This document shows, one piece after another, positions 45,829 to 57,037 of a stretch of DNA of 64,000 nucleotides (its first letter is position 1; each line of letters begins with the position of its first letter). This stretch comes from Ascidia mentula. Taxonomy: Eukaryota; Chordata; Ascidiacea; Phlebobranchia; Ascidiidae. Made by a program: the position numbers and the translations under genes. Location: NCBI GenBank assembly GCA_947561715.1, contig OX387205.1, positions 2,857,001 to 2,921,000 on the forward strand, given 5' to 3'. The notes under the pieces were generated by a model. That model had not been told where the DNA came from, searched no databases, and was given only the letters and a program-made list of their open reading frames with translations.

Positions 45829-48659
45829 GACGAAAAACAAAGCAAACTGACCTACGAATAACAAGTTGACCTGAAATTTAACGTGATAGCTTGTATTGTT
45901 AAGTTTTTCTGTTAAACAGTGGCCAATTTCAAAATTGGATTTAGGGATAATATTGTTTCAATTAATTGTAATTGATTTGGAGTGAAGCAGCCACCTTAAG
46001 GAGCATATCCATAACAAAAAACTAGGACTAGTTTAATCTCTGCAGAATCGTGTCTAGCAAATGCTCGTCTTTTGAAGGTATTTCGCAGTTGCGAAGTGCC
46101 ACTAAAGTAATTTATATTGGCTTCATTATATTATATTGGCAAAATAAACATGACTTCATTACATTCTTGAGCCTAAAGCGGGATTTACACCAGACTTTGT
46201 CGAAATGATCTGCCGCGTTTGCGCCAACAGCACTGCAGGTGTGAATCCCATTGCCGCTTCGAAAAGCGCAACTGCAAACCGTCAACCGCGTCTTGTGTGC
46301 TGACCCCTGAATTCGCGGGTGTTTGCTACATCTAAAACTTGTTAGGCCAAGTTAAAAATCTGTATAAGGTTGAAATACCGATCATACAGACAGCTCAGCT
46401 GGTGTTAAACCAGAAAAAAAAAGATATTTCGAATACAACAAGGTATCATTAGTTCCCGCAACTTCTTGTGTGACGAAAGAAACAGAGATAGATCTATGTG
46501 TATGAAACGCACAAAAATGGCCGGAATATTAAATAAATATATCAACTGAGCTGTAAAATCGGTGTTTTAATCTCACACAGAAATATAACTTACGATGTTG
46601 GGGCCCACCTTGGTACCTTGTAGTAAAACCATATCCAGATTAGTTTATAAAACTTGCAATTAAAGCTAGGCCCAGTTCGCAGTTTCTGCTCAATCGGTAT
46701 CTTTTGACTGTGAATCAACACAAGCTGTCGTTATGCTAATATACGTCAAGTTAAGTTTTGCCCTCAACAGCATTAGGCTGGTTAACCTGAAGTGAGGTTT
46801 GGTTTGTGCCTACGCAGCTAACTTAAAGCTATGTTCCTTATGCCATTAAATGACGAATATTGTTTGGCGTATAGGCTATAGTAACTACAACATGACAAAC
46901 CTTTTTGAGTTATGAGTTTCGGATTTCCTTATGGGGACAACATTCTTTGCCGAGTTGGGCATCACGGTTAATATGCGTCACAACAAAACAGCATTTCGAT
47001 AAGGTATCACAAACACTACTAATGCTTGGTACAGGGAAGCACGTATGGTTGGAGCAATTGATTAGTTTGGCACACCCGCACTATTATACGTCATATAAGG
47101 TGCTACAGCGCTTGGTGTTAGTCCTACTTATCCCTTAAAAAATGGTGGTAAATTAAGTTATTGGCTTTGGAAAGTTTATTTTTACTGCCATGTGAAAACT
47201 ATATATTTGGCACTTTTAGATGCAAAAAAGACTAATTCGGTTTAGTTGATTTCCTTTAAGTATCGCTTGTGCACAAAAGAGCTAGGAACGTTGTTTGTAA
47301 TCAGCAAAGCTGCATGCAGCTCCCATTTTCCCCTGGCCTGGACAAAGTTGGCCTGTTGGAAAAGTTCAAATCCTTGTTGACGTACAATCTTTCAACTTTT
47401 TAAAACAATTTACCAAACTCACAGCTTAGCACAGGGGTCCGTATATACTTTTTAGTGCAACTCACAAAAAATATTTCTAATGTCTTGCAACCCAAAAAAA
47501 CAGCATGAAAACGGCTACTGTAATCACTTCTGTGAACCAAACTCAACATAAAAAACTGTGATAACCGAACGTCAACAAAATGAAAGTGCATCTGTATTTA
47601 CAACACAAGTTGTAAACTTACATTTCATCTGGCAATATGTGTGCACAATATCTTTTAAAGATCCCTGGTCTATAAACACACTGATTCAAAACATAGGCAA
47701 CAACTCTCTAAAAGCGTGTCTGAATCAACAATATGACGGCAAATTTCCCTTGTAAAAAATGGAATGGATTGGTGTGCCGAAAATACAAATAAAATGCTTA
47801 ATAGACGAGATTTACACCAGCACGACACATGTGCACGTTGCAGATTGTGTTTCTTAACTGATTTGGTCCATACCTTATTGTATAGTCTGTTTGGTTACAT
47901 TATGTTGCCGGTTGTTTTTGTAAGAAAAATTATAAAAATTTACTTTCTATATTGCGGTTTGAAAATCGTTCCTTTGAAATTTTACTTTTCTTTTCGTACA
48001 CCAAATTAAAATAATAAACATACGTGACATTGTTGTGTGCCAATCAATTAACACTCGCTTGCTCTGCTCCCATTGGCCGCGTGGTTTATCCATACTTCCG
48101 CACAATTTAACGGGCGTGAAAATGTGCAAGTAATGACCATGGTGAGACCGGTTCATGTTAAGGGTTGGGCCGACTTAGTCCAACATGGACGGTTGACTAA
48201 CAGGGTATACCAGACGTCTCATGTGTTTGCCATTCCTGCCTTGTACATTAAAGTATCATACGCTTACCAGGAATAAACGGGGGATAACACCAAAAAGAGC
48301 CAATTCGTCCGTTCTGCAGCTTGGAGGAATAGTACCTCTACTTGGCGGTTGCTGTCACAAGACCCTTATAGCGTATGAGTCTGAATAAGGAAACGAATGG
48401 CTGTAGATAAGGCGGCTACCAGTTCTAAGCGAGTTCTTCAAACCTCACTTACCTTTCCTGAACAACAGTTATAACTCTGGTTATTGTATTCAAACGAACC
48501 CGAAGGTTGGCAACAATTTTTTGAAAATTTAAGCAATCCCAAAAAATCCAGGATTCCACCATTCGTGAAACATTAGCAGAGGCGAAGGTTAATGTAAACA
48601 CTTATAGTAAAGACATATTTTCTTTGTGAAGAGAGGTTAGCTTTACTCTCTGGGCAAAA
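45829..48659. other. Upstream flank of reverse-strand channel copy
   Basis: No gene. Positions 46150-47070 resemble 59945-60890 upstream of the intact reverse-strand channel, as expected for a duplicated promoter region. 47160-48440 has no counterpart in the window. Scattered frames of 60-80 codons carry no recognisable feature. Confidence 0.55.
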
Positions 48660-48960
48660 ATTGTCTCATATGACGTCATCACACTAACGTCTATGGCTTC
48701 TCTCTTTCTTATCTTCACCAAACAATTTGTCAAGCGAGAGGTGACCATGTTTGGGCATGCACGGTATGACCAAAGTTCAGTTCGATACATGGCTGGTCGT
48801 TTCTTCGTACTGTTTGTAGAACTGCGCACACAAAACCTTACCTTAAGCTCGGGTTTAGCATTCTTCCTAATTAATGATTGCCCAGATGTATGTGAAATTT
48901 TGTGCGTTTAGTTCTATCAGAAGTGCTGCGAAGTCACAATAAGCCTAGATTAGGGTGATA
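48660..48960. repeat. Dispersed repeat seen four times
   Basis: A block with GAGAGGTGACCATGTTTGG, GTTTGTAGAACTGCGCACAC and CCTTACCTTAAGCTCG recurs at about 50200-50370, 61100-61320 and 61535-61693. The copies differ in length and hold no conserved frame, although one open frame (48693-48911) is present here. Family unknown. Confidence 0.65.
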
Positions 48961-49494
48961 GCAATGAGGTATTGGATGAGACCCTGTTAACAGAATTCTC
49001 AATAGGCAGATATTGTAAGAAGCGGGGATGTGTTCCATCCTTGGTACACTTTTAGTATGCACAGAAACTAAGCATTTTTTTTGTTATAATTATTACTTCT
49101 GTTGCACTCTACATTTTTTCGCCACTAACCGGTTGTGTTTGTATCAGTATATTAGTATTTTGTTAAAGGTGTCATACACAAAGCTCCTTAATCGAAATAA
49201 TTTTTATATTTAAATCAATGTTTGCATCTTTAAAAAAGCAGTTATGTGATTGGGCCCGATGCACGCAGATTTTTTCATGGAATGCAACCCAGAGCGAAGT
49301 GTACGATTGTTGTTTCTGATTTTTTGGGGGGAGGTTTAACACATAGTGAACTTGCGTAAACATCCTTTAGAAAGCAGGACATCTAATTATTATTTCTGAA
49401 CAAACATCAGATTTACAAATAGTGAATACAATAAACAACACCGATCGGTGAACCAAGCCACCCTGGTAGGCTGTCGTTCGATACCGTATCTATA

Positions 49495-49589
49495 GTAGCT
49501 GAGTAAAGCCTTTTTAAATCAATCTGTTAAAAAAACATCTTTAAAAGAGCTGTCTAACAGATTGATTTAAAAAGGCTTTACTCAACTAC
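49495..49589. repeat. Near-perfect 35-bp hairpin
   Basis: 49495-49529 pairs with 49555-49589, 35 bp with one mismatch, around a 25-base loop. The core GAGTAAAGCC...CTGTTA arm of 29 bp is perfect. It may be a palindromic MITE or a hairpin RNA source. No flanking target duplication is obvious. Confidence 0.8.
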
Positions 49590-52397
49590 AAATTGAGAAT
49601 ATTGTTTATTTGTTGGTGGCAGTGACGTCAACGTTTCTGCGCGTGCAGTTTTTTTGTATGCATTTCAAAGAAAAATATCATAAACCAAAGGCGAAAGACA
49701 AACAGAAACCAATTTTTTGACTGCGGATTGCTGAACTTTATTCGATACATGACAGGTTCAAACTATGACGTAACCATCGCATTGTGGATAATATTTGCAT
49801 TCGAGCAGGAACTGAGTCCGAACCTTGAACCGATTTAAGTGGTATATTTTTTGTGACCCGGAGCTGAACCCGATAGGTTTTTTTTTCAAAAAACCCGAAC
49901 CGGAAACGAAAGGAATTATTTTGAGTCAAAACTGAACCTTCTTCGAATCGATGCAGCTTTGTGCAAGTTTAGTTCGAACATTCAAATTATATGTATGCGT
50001 CATCATGATGCAGTTGAAACTTGAACAAACAAACAAACTATTTGCAGACATTTGTTTCATGAAGTTCTTGCTTTGTTGCGTTAATCACCTTTCTAAACTG
50101 TTAAGTTGCTAGAACCGGAACTGAATCAAAGCGTATCGCAGTTGAACAACACGGCTTGCATTTGTCGATTAGCGCAAACACAAACGCCTGCGGTTTTTCC
50201 CATTCTTATCTTATTCAAACAATTTGTCAAATGAGAGGAGAATATATATGTTTGGACTTGTCACGGTATGAACAAAGTTCAGGGGCTCGATACATGGCAG
50301 GCATTACCTCGTATTGTTTGTAGAACTGCGCACACAAAACCTTACCTTAAGCTCGTATTCAGTGAGTTCTACTTATTCAGTGAGTGACCTAATCACGAAA
50401 GTTATGAAAGTCTTCAATTGCAGGAGACAATCATGTAGATTTTTACTTGTATGATAACGATACAGTTTGCGCGTTTGAATACTTACAAACGGAGAAGCTG
50501 TGCTGTACATCAAAACGTTTAGGTCTGTTCTTTTGAAAACCAATGCAGTTGTTCCTGTATACCAGTGGTTCCCAGCCTTTTTGTGGTTGCGTACCACTTG
50601 AAGGTAATAGAACTTCGACGCGTACCACCTAGTTGAGTGTTACAAAGTAACCTAGGGGATGAAGTAACAAACATTTTGGGATTACTTACGATTTTTTAAA
50701 TTCGAACTTTATCGGAAAATTACGGAAAGATGCTCGCGTACCACCTGGAATGCGGTCGCGTATCACTAGTGGTATGTGTAACACCGGGAAACATTGCTGT
50801 AGAGCAAAGAATATTCGCGCTTTGAGGAATTTTGACTATATCGTTTGCAGCGATTAAAACTTAAGTTATTATAACAAAGTAAAAGGCTTTTTAGCTGACT
50901 CGCACGCTATCAGGGTAGCGACTCATCTGAGTATAATTCAAAATAAACTGCAAGCGTTTTCGGTGCACCTTTGTTTGAATCCAAGTTTGGTTTTCTTGTG
51001 TGTTTTTGTGCACAATATTTGTCACTTGTGTTAGCATATGATCTTGTGTCTTTGATTTCATATTTTCTACAAGTATGATCGGATGTGGCTATGTTAGTTT
51101 AAGAGGGACAAATTTTGCTCTGTATTTGGAAAACCAACTCGGTTGCGTTGTGATAGGTTCCATAATCATATTCTTTGGACTTGCTTAGTGCGTGAGTTTA
51201 AGTTGTAAGAACGATATTTAGCCCCCAATGTGATGCTGCTTGTCAGTGACCACTTACGGAGCAGTGCATTAAACAAATATTAGCTTTACTCCCGCTTTAA
51301 AAAACCGAATTCGAGGTTGATTATTTACTCAAAATGCTCGACAAAAACTCTGCTGCTAATTTCCGAGGTGCTGACAACAGGATTTGATATTCGACTTCTG
51401 TTTTGGGCTAAATTGTGACAACGTTTCCACCCTCACTACATAATTTGTTTCCATGCATTCATAGTTTGTTATTTTGCGTAAGCGCTGCTTTATAGATTAG
51501 ATCTCAGTTAGAGCATTTACGCAACGTTTGTAATCAATCAACACTATATTTAGCGTTACGTTAATATTACAAGTTAGTATCAACATGTACTGCGTTAACA
51601 ACAACACACAGTGGCCAGCATAGCTTTACACCAAGTTTACTGTTAAGGCGTTGAACATTGAAAAGTACAAGATTTACTATTTCAAATTGCAGGCTAACGT
51701 GTTGTAACAATAAGTAAAGTCGGTTCCAGAGTTGTCACATATTTTTTGTCAGTTGTTAGGGCAGCGGTATAAATGTTTAACAGATTTGAAATGAAGTTGG
51801 CGGTCGACATTCAAATCACCGATTGAACTTAACCCTCTTTAAACAATTTAGCATCGAAGCGGCATGCAAAAATACATGCGTAATTCAAACAATTCTGCTC
51901 AGCGTGAAAAACAAAACGAACAAAGACGTTCACACTATGACCCGGTATGGCCCCTTGTACGGAGGTGGCAAAGGCGGGCGATGTTTGTCTTTGCGCAAGA
52001 ATATATAAGCGCTTGTTTCTAATGAATTGAACAACGCACAGAATTTCGAAATGTTGGTATTTCATGCTTTTTAACACATTTATGTACCTCGTAGATAAGA
52101 TAAGTTACTTCAGTTGCACTCCGCAAGTACAGAATACTTCAGGAGTTAGGTGATTGCAGTAAAAACAATGGTTTGCAAGGTCTACATATTGCTTGGTACA
52201 ATTTCACAGAATGAAACCGGTCCCGGGTAGAGTAAAACCAGATAGATTTATTTTGTTCTACATCGGTTTCACAAAAACGGATCATGTGAAATCATTAAGA
52301 AAATATTATCTTTAAAAGTTGTTCACTGTTTGAATAAAAAAAAATTTAATTTCAGGTCGACTTGTTGTTCGTAGGTCAGTCTATTTTGTTTATCGTC
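49590..52397. other. Upstream region of the forward channel at 52398
   Basis: No gene. It includes a repeat copy at 50200-50370 and a hAT-like MITE at 50563-50796. A TTTCAG at 52350-52355 before the channel could be a splice acceptor for a 5' non-coding exon. The upstream flank of this gene does not match those of the other channel genes. Confidence 0.5.
50563..50796. mobile_element. hAT-like MITE, 234 bp
   Basis: It begins CAGTGGTTCCCAGCC, a common hAT-type terminus, and ends with the complement of CAATGTTTCCCGG. The flanking 8-mers CTGTATAC and CTGTAGAG agree at six of eight positions, fitting a decayed 8-bp target duplication. Internal GCGTACCACCT appears twice. No coding capacity. Confidence 0.7.
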
Positions 52398-54587
52398 ATG
52401 TCACTAAGCGATTTTTTCTACAAAGACGACCTTTTGTCAAGTCACAATATTACGCCATGGTGGGAAACTGTTCGATATTTCGTCATTAGAGCGATGATTG
52501 CATCAAGTGTATTTCTGCTCTACAAATCTGACAATGAGGCATTGAGGTGTTTCCCTCTTAACAGCAGTGATACCGCATCATTTACAAACGCCAAAATGTT
52601 GTTTGTAAATGAACAATGTAAAGGGGAAGGCAACATACTCGTAATTAACTTGTGGGTGCATTCAATCCTTTTATCTGTCTACGTTTTTGGAGCAATGAAC
52701 TTTTGGGAGCACCTTCCTGTGGTCAAAAATAATGTCGCCAAATTCAGAAAATTGTTTCAAATTGTATCTGAGTTTGGAGATTCAGTTGATGACCTGGTCA
52801 GGTTGGTTACAACACCGAATACGTCAGACACATCAGAAATTGAGCGGAATAGAAGAAACGAGGGTCGAAAGATTGTGAAGGCTTTGTTCAAACAACCAGA
52901 ACAAAATAGTTTATGGAAACCTGAACAGAAAATCCTGATAGAAAATTTGCACAAGAATATTGTGCAGGAATTCTATGCATTTCCTTCCCTTGATATCAGA
53001 GCGACGAACGGGACGGATAAAGACTTTCAATTAACATATGTAAAAAACGGGCAAAATGTCACGTTAAATGAAATCATGGACATAAATAATCTTTTTGCTT
53101 ATCTCTCATTACAAGACATGATGCATTTAGATGTTTGGGAAGAAGATATGTCTCTAAAGCTGGGAATTCTAATATCAAAAATACGTCTGGGATATAAAAT
53201 TCCAGACATTTTGAAACTGGACTCAACACCTTCTGACGTTTTGCGTAGACTTAATGACGAATGGTCAACTGAATTTACCCACATGCCTGCAAATAGGTGT
53301 GACACTTTATGTCAACTATTTTCTCTTCGACAAATTGAGAATCTACGTAAACTAAAAGAGGGAAGCATGAACCTACATACAGAATGCAAAAGAATTCTTA
53401 AAGACATCCAAGCCGACGCAATGTCAAAATTACTTCTGTTGCGAAATGAAAAACAGAGAAAATGTTTACAAAAAATTCGAAGTTTTGATATTGGTCCCAA
53501 CGAAGTATCGCAAAACCGGGAATTCTGTGGCGCAGTTAAAGATTACACAAAAACTCGCAATAATGTGGAAGCAGGAAAACTTAACCTTGCATTTCAGTTG
53601 CAATTTCCTCCAAGGGATAACTTTCTCAATGGACAACACCAAAAACACCAAGAAAAACTTTCCCATATTGTACAATCAGTTACAAGGAATCGGGTTTTAA
53701 ATTTTCTTGAATCCATTCGTGAGCTGCCACCCCAAGAACAGCTGAATAAGCTTTTTGAACACAGTGAAACACCAGGTTCATCAAGTGAGAATTTAAATTT
53801 GATAGACAACATTCGAATTGTAGATGGATACAAACAACTTCTTGCACTACAACAGATTGTAATAGCTGACCAGCTTGCAAATGAGTTGAATCAAGTTAAT
53901 TATCAAAATAGGCAAAGCCATTCTATTTCATTAAACTATTCCTCAAAGCGTAACTTACGAAAAACGTATATGCTAAGGAATTTGTATTGTCTTTTAATAT
54001 CTTTTGGAGTTTTTCTTTTTTTCTTAATATTTTTATGTCGACCCATTGCAGCAGAGTTCATATGCAATAACTCCTACAAATGCATCTACCATTCTTTCGT
54101 AACGACAAAGATGTTTATCTTGACATATGTATATTTAATGGCTGTTCAAGCAATTGTCTCTTTTATTTCTCTGTTTGCAATGTGTTTTCAAAAAGGCATA
54201 TCCGAGACCAACTTTCTTCTCTGGCTTTGTGAAAAGAGCGGAGAAATAAGTAATGTAAAAATTTTCAAAAAAATTCAATCCGGTATTGAAGAAAATGTTC
54301 ATGTGATAGTTAAAGGGTTGCTAAAAAATATGGTTTCAGCGACACATGCTAACGACATACATTTTTTTCAATTCTACATGGATATCACAAGCAAAAACAT
54401 TGATGAATTTTTATGCAGTGATTTTGCTCGATTTAACACTAGTCTTGCAGTTGCTGAAACAATATCTGTATTAAAGCGCCTAAAAGCCAAGCCTGATCTA
54501 CAAAATCTTAAACGTATGTTATCTTCGCTTTTGCACCGTATTTTGATGAGTAAAAAATATTCCCATGAAGGTTATGAACAAATATGA
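52398..54587 (+). CDS. LRRC8/pannexin-like channel without LRRs, intact
   Basis: A single exon encodes about 729 aa. The ATG at 52398 matches the start of the 6970 gene (M-S-L) and precedes T-P-W-W. TM1 and TM2 flank a short loop with two cysteines and an N-S-S sequon. TM3 and TM4 flank a loop with C-N-N-S-Y-K-C. The roughly 400-aa cytosolic loop keeps the blocks shared by all copies: W-K-P-E-Q, D-E-W-S-T-E-F-T-H-M-P-A-N and N-L-I-D-N-I-R-I-V-D-G-Y-K. The tail has L-W-L-C-E-K-S-G-E and ends G-Y-E-Q-I, without the Cys cluster or T-S-Q-V of the 6970 gene. It converges on the reverse-strand channel at 57038. It is probably a large-pore plasma-membrane channel by family; no substrate can be named. 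Confidence 0.85.
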   Translation: MSLSDFFYKDDLLSSHNITPWWETVRYFVIRAMIASSVFLLYKSDNEALRCFPLNSSDTASFTNAKMLFVNEQCKGEGNILVINLWVHSILLSVYVFGAMNFWEHLPVVKNNVAKFRKLFQIVSEFGDSVDDLVRLVTTPNTSDTSEIERNRRNEGRKIVKALFKQPEQNSLWKPEQKILIENLHKNIVQEFYAFPSLDIRATNGTDKDFQLTYVKNGQNVTLNEIMDINNLFAYLSLQDMMHLDVWEEDMSLKLGILISKIRLGYKIPDILKLDSTPSDVLRRLNDEWSTEFTHMPANRCDTLCQLFSLRQIENLRKLKEGSMNLHTECKRILKDIQADAMSKLLLLRNEKQRKCLQKIRSFDIGPNEVSQNREFCGAVKDYTKTRNNVEAGKLNLAFQLQFPPRDNFLNGQHQKHQEKLSHIVQSVTRNRVLNFLESIRELPPQEQLNKLFEHSETPGSSSENLNLIDNIRIVDGYKQLLALQQIVIADQLANELNQVNYQNRQSHSISLNYSSKRNLRKTYMLRNLYCLLISFGVFLFFLIFLCRPIAAEFICNNSYKCIYHSFVTTKMFILTYVYLMAVQAIVSFISLFAMCFQKGISETNFLLWLCEKSGEISNVKIFKKIQSGIEENVHVIVKGLLKNMVSATHANDIHFFQFYMDITSKNIDEFLCSDFARFNTSLAVAETISVLKRLKAKPDLQNLKRMLSSLLHRILMSKKYSHEGYEQI

Positions 54588-57037
54588 ACAAATGTCATAA
54601 CCTTCTACCAAAAAATTGTAGGTTTTGTATTTTTCTGCGTGCATAATTGTGTGTTGTTTTTCTTCGCCGTATTCGTATAATGTGTCCGGCTTCGCCACGT
54701 TAACTATAAATAGCCAGAGGTAGAAGCAAACTCAGATCTGTTCTACTGGATACGTTCCGTTGTATTTGAATCAGTTATTCTATGCTAATCGATCCACTTT
54801 GGCTGTCATTAACGAATCTGCAATTGAGATGCTACATTTCTCTGGTGTTTGTAAATCGTAACGATTTGTGAATGTAAATACATGAGTACTCAAGAGACAA
54901 CTATGGTACGATTTGTCCACGGAGTTAGGCAGGCACAGCACCATAGCCTTCTGGTTAATTATTATTGGGACCCTTGTGTTAGCGCAACCTGCAGTGCATT
55001 GCCTTGTAATTTGTTTTCTTGCACCGTCATATTTAATCACCGACTGCCTTTTCAGTCACCAAGTCGTTTACTACAAATGTTGCCAATAAACTTTTTGAAA
55101 CATGTCGTTAATAAGAATGAACAGAAATGTGGACTCTCCTGTAAAAACCGTCGGTAAACGTAGTGACGTAAAACATCAACAAAACGCCAAACCTTCAGTT
55201 GGTAGAGGATGAAGGTTGATTGTTATAAGCGACATGACGGAAATCCATAACAAGAAATTCCACGTTTGTTTCATAACCATCTGTAGGCATTATTATATAC
55301 TATATTGTGTTAAGCGACGATCAATCAACAGGAAATATGTTATGTTGCTAATTAACAGCTTAGAAGAATGAATAATAACGAAAAATAGGCTACTTATTTC
55401 GTAACTTACTTCAAATAGACCATGTTGCAATAATTAAGTGCGTAGTTGATGGCTGCAGATAAACCAGTATTGGATTCCAGAGTCCCAATAATTATTGACC
55501 CAAAGGCTATTGGTGTATTGGTGCTGAGTCTACCTGCTGGCTCCGTAGACAAAAAGAACTGTTGTACCTTGATTACTAATGTATTTACATTCACAAATCG
55601 TTACGATTGGCAGAACTTGGGAAACACCAGAGAAATGTAGCATCTCAATTACAGTTTTTTTAACGACAGTCAAAGTAGATCGATTAGCGTAGAATAGCTG
55701 ATTCAAATAGAACGGAACACATTCAACAGAATAGAACAAAGTTTCAAACCTGGCTGTTTATAGTCAGACTTTAAACGGGACACAAGGCATGCATAATAAT
55801 TTATCCCTTGTTACATAGCAGATAACGTGTCAAGTATGTAGATTAAATCAGAATGCCAGGCATAAACCCAGCTAAACGAAAGATATAAAAGACTACGCAA
55901 TTATATAGCCAGCGAAGCGTGTGAACAGCATTTGAAAGTACAAAACTGCCTTTAGCGTTACCGCAGGCAGAGAATGGGTTAACAAAACACAATTAAGCAT
56001 ACGAAAAAGTACACATACATACGTTTGTGACAAGAACAGCATACAATAATGAACTTAGGAAAAAATATGCACAACAACAGTGTTTTATTATGGGTTTAAA
56101 GTTTTATAATTTTGTTTAGATTTTATATAGGCGTTGGAAAACGCAATTTCATACAAGAAAGAATACACAAACATAAATTACAGCCTACATCATTGAATGG
56201 TGGCAATAGGTTTCTAAACACCCCTTGACTTTGTAGGGATTATTTAAAACGAAAACACAACATAACACATGAGAAATATGACGTCGAATACAACTTCCTG
56301 CAACGTTTGCTTCACAATGTGTTATGTTCGTCTGACGGTGCTTGGGTGTCATTTTTAATGCAGCCGTCTTTGCGGTAACTGGCGGGATTGCGGAAGTGTG
56401 GTGGTGGGAGCAAAACTGAGTAAAGCGTTGGAGTGATCATAAGCAAAGAGAGCAATACATAGGAAATGACGTAGACTACGAAGCGCGTGCATGAACAGCA
56501 TTCAAAATCACTGACTTACGTTTAGGCTAGCGTTACCACACACTCGTCCCATTTGTGACGCAACATATTGGCTATTTTACACACATTTATGATGATCTTT
56601 TTCGAACCCTATAGCACTACCGATAATAACATGACAAGAGTTTACCTCTTCAGTAATGCAATCAACAAACACGATGACTGGCATCAGTCTTATGATCAAT
56701 AATACTGCATGGTTAGTAAAAAAACACACTTTGATTTACCAGCAATAAAATAAAGTGAGATTCGGTAACGGATGATTTTTGGTTTGTAAAACATGATGAG
56801 CTAAAAATGATCAAATAACTGCTCACGACAAGATGAAGTATTTTTGGCGTCTTTTGCGAACTTTTACAATGTGATATACAAACAAATAGTGCGCGAATAT
56901 TGTGGGATATCAAACGTAAGCGTTCTTTGACATTACTCAGGAAATACATGTTTTTTTTTAGTGTATAGGTCAAAAAGTTGTTTAAATGCATGCGATTTTA
57001 CCATACTATACATAGGAGCGCTACAGTACCCAATAAT
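54588..57037. other. Shared 3' region of two convergent channel genes
   Basis: No gene. It contains flank sequence of the forward gene (54720-55135, like 10850-11290), a copy of the unit-boundary sequence (55133-55470, like 1-330) and the flank of the reverse gene (55450-57020, like 42028-43631). Open frames here are short and unsupported. Confidence 0.6.
54780..55740. repeat. Inverted repeat between convergent channel genes
   Basis: About 200 bp at 54780-54980 is the diverged reverse complement of about 55480-55735. Matching landmarks include TCTATGCTAATCGATC, ACATTTCTCTGGTG and AACGATTTGTGAATGTAAAT. The spacer holds the unit-boundary sequence. It looks like the meeting point of two oppositely oriented copies of the same 3' flank. 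Confidence 0.75.

Noticed and set aside
48693-48911. Small forward gene
   Set aside because: It lies in a dispersed repeat whose other three copies do not keep the frame.
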